From NCBI GenBank assembly GCA_934402155.1, contig CAKRTP010000057.1, positions 1 through 11,879 of the forward strand: a DNA stretch of 11,879 nt. Direction: 5' to 3'. Below, piece by piece: positions 1-7,300 of the stretch. Each line of letters begins with the position of its first letter. Position 1 is the first letter of the stretch. The translations under genes and the position numbers were made by a program. The DNA comes from an uncultured Blautia sp. (GTDB lineage: Bacteria; Bacillota; Clostridia; Lachnospirales; Lachnospiraceae). The notes beneath the pieces are model-generated. The model had not been told where the DNA came from and searched no databases. It saw only the letters and a program-made list of their open reading frames with translations.

Positions 1-314
1 CGGCAGTAGATCCAGCCGGCAGCAATTCCTCCGATGATCCCTCCGTAAACTACAAATCCGTCTGTCAGAGTCTCCAGAAGAAATTCCGGATCTTCTGCTA
101 CAGATCTCCATTCTGTGATCCAAAAGAGGAATTTTGCACTGATAAGACCTCCCAGAAGTCCCCATAATATGATTGCAAATACATGGTCACTGCTCAGACG
201 GAGCTTTTTTGCCCGGAATTCTGTCACGATCCAGGCTGCGATCACTCCAACTGTGATCATCGCACCATATCCATATACTGTCAGCGGCCCGATTGTCAGA
301 AGTTCGTTTTTCAC
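1..314 (-). CDS. lgt: Prolipoprotein diacylglyceryl transferase Lgt, N-terminal part (cut by window edge)
   Basis: Lgt is an inner-membrane enzyme that moves diacylglycerol from phosphatidylglycerol to the lipobox cysteine of prolipoproteins, the first step of lipoprotein maturation. About 104 codons are present; the C-terminal part lies outside the window. The protein opens MKNELLTIGPLTVYGYGAMI, then a hydrophobic helix, a second hydrophobic helix (IILWGLLGGLISAKF) and the family-typical stretch GFVVYGGIIGG near residues 88-98, all as expected for the N-terminus of Lgt. The start is GTG at 314, with AAGGAGAG about 8 bases upstream (323-330). The GTG overlaps the stop of the arginase-fold gene in a GTGA arrangement, so translation is probably coupled and the two genes cotranscribed. 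The gene is too short for the usual ORF cutoffs only because the window ends inside it. Identification is from sequence motifs and is confident. Confidence 0.9.
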   Translation of the reverse strand, partial: MKNELLTIGPLTVYGYGAMITVGVIAAWIVTEFRAKKLRLSSDHVFAIILWGLLGGLISAKFLFWITEWRSVAEDPEFLLETLTDGFVVYGGIIGGIAAGWIYC

Positions 315-1150
315 AGACTTATCTCTCCTTTCTCCGCCGGTCCATCTTCCAGCGTTTCTGTCTGGTCCGAATTTTGCCGACATACTTCAAAACTCTCCCA
401 TATTCTGAGGAGTTCCTGATTGGCTCTGTCATTTAAATGATCTCCGTCACAGGCATCCGGATCGCATTCTCCACAGACGTCCATTCCCAGGATCTGCTGT
501 TTATCCAGAAAAATTCTTATAAACCGACACAGTTCCTCCAGCTTCATATCTCCCTGACTCCAGGTGGTCGAAGCATCCTGTGTGCAGAGAACATCCTTAT
601 CAACAGAAATATAAACAGGAAGTTCTGTTTTTGCCGTCTCAAAAAAAGCACACTTTTCTTCCAGCGTCATCCTGCTCAGCCTCTCTCTCGACAGAAATCT
701 TATTTTTCCCCGAAGTCCGGGCTCCGTCTGTTCAAAAGCCTCCTCGTCCGGTCCGATCAGAAATACTTCCTCCAGCAGAGGAAGTTCCTCCAGCGATGCC
801 GCGATCCAGCCCCCACAGGAGAGAAGTCCTCCAAATGCCGGTGGCTGCATATCTGTATGGTTGTCAAAAACGATCAGTCTAAAGGGTCTCTGCACTTTTT
901 CAAGCCATATACGGCTCATGTAATGATAATTTCCTGAATCAATAAAATGAATTCCCTCTGACTTAAAATCTTTTAATTTTTCTCTCAAAATATTCATCGC
1001 ATCTTCATCACAGTAGCAATTGCTCCCCGGAAGCTCCTGTACCTCCACCCAGGAGATTTTTTCTCTTTGTACTTCTCCGGTCTGCCAGAACTGCTGCTGT
1101 CTGTAGATTCCTGAAAAATCCATAATAATGATTTCTTCTTTTTTTGTCAT
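311..1150 (-). CDS. Arginase/ureohydrolase-fold family protein, divergent
   Basis: This 279-aa protein belongs to the arginase/agmatinase/deacetylase fold. These are cytoplasmic enzymes that usually use a two-metal (Mn) site to hydrolyse guanidino or amide bonds. All six metal-ligand positions can be placed: His76 (in DSGNYHYM), Asp96-x-His98-x-Asp100 (FDNHTDMQ) and Asp184-x-Asp186 (SVDKDVL). The surrounding motifs differ from true arginase (GDxHxDxH, SxDxDxxDP), and the later GMDVCGECDPD segment replaces the usual ExNP-type region, so the substrate cannot be named. The acidic C-terminal tail after residue 255 has no clear domain. The start at 1150 keeps a likely first strand (EEIIIMDFSG). 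A second ATG at 1123 (residue 10) is possible, because the predicted promoter places the transcript start close to 1150 and neither start has a strong ribosome binding site. The 4-base overlap with lgt downstream implies an operon, although no functional link to lipoprotein processing is obvious. Confidence 0.8.
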   Translation of the reverse strand: MTKKEEIIIMDFSGIYRQQQFWQTGEVQREKISWVEVQELPGSNCYCDEDAMNILREKLKDFKSEGIHFIDSGNYHYMSRIWLEKVQRPFRLIVFDNHTDMQPPAFGGLLSCGGWIAASLEELPLLEEVFLIGPDEEAFEQTEPGLRGKIRFLSRERLSRMTLEEKCAFFETAKTELPVYISVDKDVLCTQDASTTWSQGDMKLEELCRFIRIFLDKQQILGMDVCGECDPDACDGDHLNDRANQELLRIWESFEVCRQNSDQTETLEDGPAEKGEISL

Positions 1151-1156
1151 AGAGCC

Positions 1157-1185
1157 ATCTTACCACGAAGAGAAGCATCCCGCAA
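1157..1185 (-). promoter_or_regulatory. Candidate sigma-A promoter for the arginase-fold gene and lgt
   Basis: On the minus strand, TTGCGG (1180-1185) and TAAGAT (1157-1162) are separated by 17 bases. A TG one base upstream of the -10 gives an extended -10. The predicted transcript start falls at about 1150, at the first ATG itself, so either the message is leaderless or the second ATG at 1123 is used. It lies just downstream of the aldolase terminator, consistent with a new transcription unit. Confidence 0.5.
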
Positions 1186-1208
1186 GAGCCGCACATTTTC
1201 AGGGAAGT

Positions 1209-1251
1209 AAAAGACCCGGAAAAGATTCTGCGAATCTTCTCCGGGTCTTTT
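1209..1251 (-). terminator. Rho-independent terminator of the aldolase gene
   Basis: A long, almost perfect hairpin lies 32 bases past the aldolase stop codon. The outer arm AAAAGACCCGG (1209-1219) pairs with CCGGGTCTTTT (1241-1251), and the inner arm AAGATTC (1222-1228) pairs with GAATCTT (1232-1238) around a TGC loop. On the minus strand the 3' arm ends in TTTT, and on the plus strand it also ends in TTTT, so it could work in both directions. It separates the aldolase from the arginase-fold/lgt unit. Confidence 0.9.
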
Positions 1252-1282
1252 GTTATTCTTTGTCGCTCAGGCTGAACAAATC

Positions 1283-2146
1283 TCAGGCTTTGTCAACAGA
1301 ACCGAACAGTTCCATTTTTTCTTTAACAGTAGCCTTGATTGCTTCGAATCCAGGAGCAAGAAGTTTACGTGGGTCATATCCTTTGCCCTGCTCATCCTTG
1401 CCTTCTTCGATATATTTACGTGTAGCTGCAGCAAATGCAAGCTGGCACTCTGTATTTACGTTGATCTTGGATACGCCAAGGTCGATAGCTTTCTTGATCA
1501 TATCAGCCGGGATACCTGTACCACCGTGAAGTACGAGCGGCATATCTCCTGTCAGCTGCTGGATAGCGTCCAGAGTCTCAAAGCTCAGTCCCTGCCAGTT
1601 TGCCGGGTATTTACCATGGATGTTACCGATACCAGCTGCAAGGAAGTCGATACCAAGGTCAGCGATCATCTTGCATTCCTTAGGATCTGCACATTCGCCC
1701 ATTCCTACAACACCATCTTCTTCACCGCCGATAGAGCCAACCTCTGCTTCCAGAGACATTCCATGATCAGCAACGATCTTAACCAGTTCTTTTGTTTTCT
1801 CTACGTTCTCTTCGATTGGATAATGGGAACCATCAAACATGATAGATGTAAATCCGGCTTCAACACATTTCAGGCATCCTTCATAGCTGCCGTGATCAAG
1901 ATGAAGAGCAACCGGAACAGTGATGTTCAGTTCTTCCATCATTCCCTTAACCATACCAACAACAGTCTTGTAGCCTGTCATGTATTTTCCTGCGCCTTCG
2001 GATACACCGAGGATAACCGGTGAGTTGAGTTCCTGTGCTGTAAGCAGGATTGCTTTTGTCCACTCAAGGTTGTTAATGTTGAACTGACCTACTGCATAAT
2101 GACCAGCTTTTGCTTTTTTCAACATTTCTGAAGCGTTTACTAACAT
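1283..2146 (-). CDS. fba: Class II fructose-bisphosphate aldolase
   Basis: This is a zinc-dependent cytoplasmic aldolase of glycolysis and gluconeogenesis. It interconverts fructose 1,6-bisphosphate with dihydroxyacetone phosphate and glyceraldehyde 3-phosphate. The 287-aa length is normal for the family. Visible motifs are LHLDHG (81-86), with catalytic Asp84 and zinc ligand His85; EAEVGSIGGEEDG (133-145), with Glu134; GIGNIHGKY (172-180), with zinc ligand His177; VLHGGTGIP (205-213), with zinc ligand His207 and phosphate-binding glycines; and KINVNTE (227-233). The start at 2146 has an excellent AGGAGG eight bases upstream (2155-2160). The gene appears monocistronic, with a roughly 147-base leader/promoter region and a strong terminator. 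Related enzymes for tagatose bisphosphate (GatY/KbaY type) share the fold. The glycolytic role is inferred from overall similarity to clostridial Fba proteins and from the stand-alone context. Confidence 0.95.
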   Translation of the reverse strand: MLVNASEMLKKAKAGHYAVGQFNINNLEWTKAILLTAQELNSPVILGVSEGAGKYMTGYKTVVGMVKGMMEELNITVPVALHLDHGSYEGCLKCVEAGFTSIMFDGSHYPIEENVEKTKELVKIVADHGMSLEAEVGSIGGEEDGVVGMGECADPKECKMIADLGIDFLAAGIGNIHGKYPANWQGLSFETLDAIQQLTGDMPLVLHGGTGIPADMIKKAIDLGVSKINVNTECQLAFAAATRKYIEEGKDEQGKGYDPRKLLAPGFEAIKATVKEKMELFGSVDKA

Positions 2147-2169
2147 GATAAATTCCTCCTAATCTTATC

Positions 2170-2191
2170 GGAAGTTGGTCTTACCACTTCC
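2170..2191 (-). promoter_or_regulatory. Short hairpin in the aldolase mRNA leader
   Basis: An inverted repeat GGAAGT-t-GGT / ACC-ACTTCC with a three-base loop lies 10 bases upstream of the aldolase Shine-Dalgarno sequence. It would form a 9-bp stem with one bulged base in the mRNA leader, and may stabilise the transcript or affect initiation. No known riboswitch or protein-binding leader was recognised. Confidence 0.4.
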
Positions 2192-2204
2192 AAACTATAC
2201 GTCT

Positions 2205-2233
2205 AGTTTACCAGATTCTTTCCAATTCGTCCA
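2205..2233 (-). promoter_or_regulatory. Candidate promoter of the aldolase gene
   Basis: On the minus strand, TGGACG (2228-2233) and TAAACT (2205-2210) are 17 bases apart, each matching four of six consensus positions. Nearby TATACT and TATAGT hexamers are alternative -10 elements without good -35 partners. Some promoter is expected here, because the preceding gene ends 147 bases upstream and the aldolase has its own leader. The exact element is uncertain. Confidence 0.35.
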
Positions 2234-2258
2234 GTATATTTAAACAAATTCCTGACCT

Positions 2259-2302
2259 GATCCGGTAAATTTTTAACAATTTCGGATCCTGATTCAGGAA
2301 CC
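2259..2302 (-). terminator. Overlapping inverted repeats at the end of the three-gene operon, possible weak terminator
   Basis: Two mutually exclusive hairpins surround the stop codon at 2294. GGATCCTGA/TCAGGAACC (2284-2302) pairs with one mismatch. GATCCG (2259-2264) pairs with CGGATC (2283-2288) around an AT-rich centre. Neither is followed by a clear T-run on the minus strand, so termination may be leaky and some read-through into the aldolase is possible. Confidence 0.3.
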
Positions 2303-3076
2303 GGTACTTCTGTGGTAATCTCTGGTCAGCTTTTCAAGCATCTCATCTATGTTCTCAGAATCTGTCGGAATCTCAGGTATTTTGGAAAATCCTGCAAGTT
2401 TCGTCTTGATTTCCTGAAGGACTTCTTTCTCAACACCAAGCCTTCTCACCAGACTCTGATATTCTTCGGATGTTTTTGTAATACCATATGCCAGAAGATA
2501 TACCGTCAGAGACTCCCTGCTCCTGCTTCCTTCATATGCTTTCCTGAAATATTCGACTGCTTTTTCCATCTGAAACAGATAACTGTAGGCACATCCCAGA
2601 TTGTGGCAGATATTTTCTGTAAGACCTTCCCGGATCTCTTCCAGCCCCTTTGTATCCAGAAGTTTCTGATAAACCCGGATCGCATGAACATACATGCCAT
2701 TTGCTACCAGTTCATCACCTTTTCTTTTTTCTCTCAGAAGAGGCGGTTCCTCTGCCAGCTTCTGGATCTGGATGTTCAGGCTTTTCATTTCTTCATAAGT
2801 AAGGTAATTGATTTCCTTAAATACGGGATACAGAAACTCTTCGATACTGAAATCTCTCTCTTCCAGCATCCGAAGTCTGGCAGCCAGTTTCGGAAGTTCC
2901 AGTTCTTCCTGGATCCATCTGCACAGATTTTCATTCAGTATTGTCTCATCAATAAGATAGAGATTATGATAAAAATAATAACAAAGTTCTTCCAGGGAAT
3001 AAACATTCGTGCTGATATTCTCAATATAATACGGAATTTCTGCTTTTTTCGTCTGACACAAAATATATCCACTCAT
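2294..3076 (-). CDS. TPR-containing protein of unknown function, third gene of the conserved operon
   Basis: This predicted cytoplasmic, all-helical protein is 260 aa from the chosen start and has no signal peptide or membrane segment. The N-terminal half (about 1-110) opens MSGYILCQTKKAEIPYYI and is rich in Tyr, Leu and Glu. A first TPR-like helix pair is at about 118-141 (KGDELVANGMYVHAIRVYQK), and a clear TPR at about 154-187 (NLGCAYSYLFQMEKAVEYF) shows the usual small/aromatic spacing. TPR proteins normally mediate protein-protein contacts, so it may be a partner of the two proteins encoded upstream. The start at 3076 was chosen over an ATG at 3115 because it has a strong ribosome binding site and does not run into the preceding gene; the gap is then 14 bases. 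I recall no named family for it and no enzymatic motif is visible. Confidence 0.75.
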   Translation of the reverse strand: MSGYILCQTKKAEIPYYIENISTNVYSLEELCYYFYHNLYLIDETILNENLCRWIQEELELPKLAARLRMLEERDFSIEEFLYPVFKEINYLTYEEMKSLNIQIQKLAEEPPLLREKRKGDELVANGMYVHAIRVYQKLLDTKGLEEIREGLTENICHNLGCAYSYLFQMEKAVEYFRKAYEGSRSRESLTVYLLAYGITKTSEEYQSLVRRLGVEKEVLQEIKTKLAGFSKIPEIPTDSENIDEMLEKLTRDYHRSTGS

Positions 3077-3090
3077 GCTGTTTCCCCCCC
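3077..3090 (-). promoter_or_regulatory. Ribosome binding site made of a seven-G run
   Basis: Between the TAA of the 416-aa gene and the ATG of the TPR gene the message reads GGGGGGG followed by AAACAGC. The G run serves as Shine-Dalgarno sequence with a 7-base spacer and decides the start at 3076. A run of seven identical bases in this position is prone to slippage, which would change spacing rather than reading frame. Confidence 0.6.
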
Positions 3091-4341
3091 TTACCATTTT
3101 GTGATTTCTTTCCATACTTTGCCGCTCGCCGGGAACATCTCGCCAAACCCGAGATCTGTTACCGTGATCTCACATTCTTCCTGCGAAATATACTGGAGTT
3201 TCACGTTCAGACGGGTAGTTTTGTTCGGACGCTTCGGAAGCCCCGGAAGGCGCATGCCGATCCGCTTCTTCTCGCTTTCTCCCATCGCAGAAGCAACAAA
3301 TACGAGTTCTTCTTTTCCGTCCAGAATAAGCTCACACTCTGCCTTGCACTCATACCAGTTTCTTCCCGCTTCGATCAGCGGATGATAAGCCTGTGCTCCC
3401 ATGACACGCATATCCATTCCAATATCCTGAAGAACAAGTGAACCGCTCAGATAACGGTAATCGCGAAGTTTTCGTGTGAGAAACCTCTCCACGCCGGCTG
3501 CACAGGCCCCTTTTGCAAAAAGGTTGTTGCCGTAAAACACCTTACGTTTCTGATAGCAGAGTAATTTCACTGATTTCTGTGCCCATTCCTGATCAAATCC
3601 AGTTCCATCAATCTGGATACTGGAATACAGTTCTGAACCAAGCGTGTTTTTTGCAAAAGTATAAAAATCTGCATCTCTCTGCTCATCATCCGTATCATTC
3701 AAATCTGTTTCCACCGCCTCTTCCAGCTTCACCAGAATTGGCTTTGCACTCGAATTCATGACCATTTTCCGGAACTTTACATGATTTTTGTCAAAACTGT
3801 ACCAGCCTACGCTTCGGTTCCAGGTTTCTGTCTTCTGCGTCATGATATAATAATAGAAGCTTTCTTCATGATCCATGATGATAAAGCTGGTATTTTTGAT
3901 CTCCAGGGCCTCTCCTGCCTTCTGGAGATTCTCCACCTGAATATCATCCAGAGATTCCATCGTCACTGTCAGGCAGCGGATGTTCTTGTTGATATCTGCC
4001 ACACCTGTGAGCTTCAGCATCCCATTCAGGAAATATGCCAGGATCTCCCAGGGCTGCTTCTCCTCTCCTGCGACCTGGACCGGTTTGCGGCTTTTGGATA
4101 TCCCATAAAGATCCTCGAGCAGAAAACCACCTTTTTCTCTTGCAAAATATTCTGCTTCAATCCCGATACAGTAATCCTTCTGTTCCAATCTCCTGCACAG
4201 GCAGGTGGGCACCTCATACTGGCCACTGCCTACCTTTACAGGAAGAGAACGTGGTTCTTCTGCTTTTCTGTCATAGTAGCAAAGCTGGGAAAATTCTCTT
4301 CCCAGATCGATCCCGATCATCAAATCTCTTGTTTCATTCAT
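3091..4341 (-). CDS. Hsp70/actin-fold-like protein of unknown function (DUF5716-type), second gene of the operon
   Basis: This 416-aa cytoplasmic protein has a degenerate Hsp70-like layout. It begins with a phosphate-1-type motif, IGIDLGREFSQL (9-20). Residues about 118-170 (RCLTVTMESLDDIQ, then IMDHEESFYYY) resemble subdomain IA of Hsp70. The place of the second phosphate motif reads VGWYSFDKNHVKF (178-190), without the usual DxGGGT glycines. LFAKGACAAG (274-283) matches the xxVAxGAA region near the end of an Hsp70 ATPase domain. Residues 320-410 look like a beta substrate-binding domain, ending TRLNVKLQYISQEECEITVT and DLGFG. I recall this family as DUF5716, next to DUF5717, in Lachnospiraceae; that name is from memory. 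The ATG overlaps the upstream stop in ATGA, with AAGGA nine bases before. Nucleotide binding is possible but ATP hydrolysis is doubtful. Function is unknown. Confidence 0.75.
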   Translation of the reverse strand: MNETRDLMIGIDLGREFSQLCYYDRKAEEPRSLPVKVGSGQYEVPTCLCRRLEQKDYCIGIEAEYFAREKGGFLLEDLYGISKSRKPVQVAGEEKQPWEILAYFLNGMLKLTGVADINKNIRCLTVTMESLDDIQVENLQKAGEALEIKNTSFIIMDHEESFYYYIMTQKTETWNRSVGWYSFDKNHVKFRKMVMNSSAKPILVKLEEAVETDLNDTDDEQRDADFYTFAKNTLGSELYSSIQIDGTGFDQEWAQKSVKLLCYQKRKVFYGNNLFAKGACAAGVERFLTRKLRDYRYLSGSLVLQDIGMDMRVMGAQAYHPLIEAGRNWYECKAECELILDGKEELVFVASAMGESEKKRIGMRLPGLPKRPNKTTRLNVKLQYISQEECEITVTDLGFGEMFPASGKVWKEITKW

Positions 4342-7300
4342 TTTGTGTTTTCCTTATCTATCGTAAACATTTCTTTTACATATTGTTCCTGACGAAGATA
4401 ACTCTTGAGACCTTCCTTTACTTCTTTCTTTTTGTCCAGTCTTCTGTCAGAAAGCATCTGATTCAGAAGCTGATATTTACTTCCGGAAGTTCCCTCGATC
4501 TTTTTCATGTTGAGCACCCTTTCTGCTGTCGTTCTGGTACTCTTTTCCCTGTCGATCTTGAAATAATAATGAAGATTTTCGCCATAGAACAAAGTGAAAG
4601 TCCTGCCAAAAATTCCCTCGTAAATTTCTCTCAGAGGCTCACATTTATATTCCAGTTCCGTTCCAAGCCCTGTATCCATCGCATAATACAGAGTTACTCT
4701 TGCTCCAGGATAAGCATGACATTCTACAAATGTTTTGTCATCCAGCTGATACGGGCTCAAAAGTTCCGGTGACAGTCTCCTGAAAAATCCAAAGACAAGG
4801 CTCTCTTTTGCACACTCTTCCAGAATCTTCTGCTCTATTCCCACATACTCCGGCTTCGGATCCTTTTCTTTTGAAATTTCCTGCAGAAGTGCCAGTCTGC
4901 ACACCTGATTCAATGGCCATCTGTTTGTATAAGCATACTCCAGTCTGCTTCTGACAAACGGACTCATTGCATATTCTTTAACAAAGACCCCATATGCCAC
5001 CTGTGTCAGATAAGCCCCTATAATCCGCTCACTTCCGGCCTGATTCACATAGGACTCCAGCACTGCTTCGCCCTCTTTGCGGTAATCCGAAGTAAATATC
5101 AGAAGTTCCAGAATTCTCTCTTCCAGATCGTAAGTATCCATCTCAAAACCGCAGGCACTCTTCCAGATAGAAATAAGTTCTCCAACCGGTCCGAAACGGT
5201 ACAGCATCAGATAATGCAGGATGACCTCATCATATTTGCCCTCACGGTATACCTCGGAAGCCAGTGCCAGAAGTTCATCGTCCTCAGCCATATCACTCTT
5301 GAGGATCATTCTGCTGGTAAGCTTGAGAAGACTGCCATGGTCAATACCTTCATAACCAAATTCTTCTACCAGACTCATTGCCTGGCGGAACATTCTCCTG
5401 GAGATCAGCACTTCCAGAAGAACTTTTCGGTCTGCTCTGATATATTTACGGTAGTCAAGTCTGCTAAGATATATATCAAGATCTTCTCCATTTACATGTG
5501 ACGCATAGAAATCCAGAATCTGTTTTCTTATGGAATTTTTGTATTCCTCTGTACATTCCTTTGCTTCTGCCAGTTTCTGGAATATGTCAATGTTTTTTTC
5601 ATTCAGTTCATGCGTCTCACAGTAATGCAGAAGGACACCGGTGTCCTCTACACCACATTTCAGAATTCCCTCCAGTGCATCGCATTCATGCATCAGCTTC
5701 TTGATATTATAATGTACTGTAGACGCATAACAGCGCTGTCTGTCATCACGGAAGAGAATGACAGCATTTTCTGTGTATATCCGCGGATAGGCAACACCCT
5801 GTATGCATGGATACACTTCCTGCTGTGCAAGCTGACTGTGGCAGACGATCACTTCCCGGATCTTTGGATCATCACAGTAGAGGCGGCTGGCAAAAAGTTT
5901 CCCGGCAATCTGATCTGCCTCCTCTTTCTGCGCTGGCTCAAGAAGAAATTCCTGATAGAGAACCGCATAATTCTCATCGATCTGCCCCTCTCTGGCCTTC
6001 TTCTTTGCAAATTGCCTCATGGTATCTTTATAATTCTCATAAGTCTGCGGTTCATTATCCTTATAAGTGATCACGCTTGCATAAACATATGCCTTTCTCG
6101 AATCACCCAGAGAATTGTCATTATAGGCAAAATACATCAGAAGCGGTTTTGGAAGCTGTCTTCGATAGGAAATATCCATAGTTTCCATGTAGTATTCATA
6201 AAGTCTCGTAATCCGCAGCCCATGCTGTACTGCAAGTGAAAACCACCTGAAATATGCAGGACGGCGCGGATCTCCCTTCATAACATACTTGCAGACAGCC
6301 TCCAGTACATCATCAGACGGAAATTTCTTATATCCTGCTGCAAGCGCCTTATACAGACATCCGTAAAATTTCTTCTCATAACCGGAAAGATATGCCAGAC
6401 GCATGACCAGTTCCTCTGTGAGAAAGCCTTTTCTGCCGGCATAATAAAATACCTGCATCCAGAACGGAGAAAGTCTGTGCAGATTGGAAATATCCCTGCT
6501 GATCCAGTTCCAGGCCTCCAGATAGAGAAGCGGACTGGTACAGCCTTTCTCATAAAGTTCTTCCATCATAAAAAGTGCCATCGACGGAGACTTCTGGTAT
6601 GTTGGATCCATTTTCAGAAGAATCCACAGCAGCTGAAAACTGTCTGCTTTCTGACGGAAGAAGTTCTGGATTTTCTGCAGTGCCTGCCTCTGATCCCTAT
6701 AAAGTCCTGTCAGCGTACAGAGATAGAGATAGATTCCGGCTTCTTCCAGTTCATCGCGCGTAAATTCCCTGTTCTGATAATTTCTGAGGATTCCTCTCGC
6801 CAGTGTCAGGTCTTCTTCCAGATAAGCAAGATAGGCTTCAAACAAATGATACTCCGGGGATTTATTTCCTGATTCGTAAAGCTTCTCCAGTGTTCTGTGA
6901 GATTTCTCTGCCCAGGTTGTGAGATTGATCTTTTCTTCACGGTAATCGATATAATCTCTCATAAGACCTGCTTTGTATCGTTTCTCCTCTGTATTGAGAT
7001 CAATACGGATCCGTGCTCCTCTGGATGCTGTCACATGATAGACAAGTTCCTGATATGGACTCTTTACAATGATTTCTCCCAGCTGATTTCCTTTTTTGAG
7101 TTTTTCTGCATGGATCACATAACTGATTCTGCAGCTGCTCCCAATGAAATCCTCTTCTGTGAGCACATGTCGCTCCGGCTCAAGAAACTCTGCTGTAGAT
7201 TCGACCTCAAGCCGAAGATGCCCCCACCCATTCTTATGAATATCAAAGGATTCCTGTATGGATTCTCTGAGTCCGTAAAATTCGTTTTCTGTTGTTTTGA

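Noticed and set aside
1250..2023. Long plus-strand open frame of 257 codons opposite the aldolase gene
   Set aside because: It is the antisense shadow of a clearly identified enzyme and shows low-complexity Cys/Phe/Ser-rich translation with no recognisable motif.
2312..3385. Plus-strand open frame of 357 codons opposite the TPR and Hsp70-like genes
   Set aside because: It spans the junction of two well-supported minus-strand genes and its translation has no domain pattern; it has no ribosome binding site worth noting.
4035..4772. Plus-strand open frame of 245 codons opposite the operon junction
   Set aside because: It is an antisense shadow over two real genes with translation unlike any protein family.
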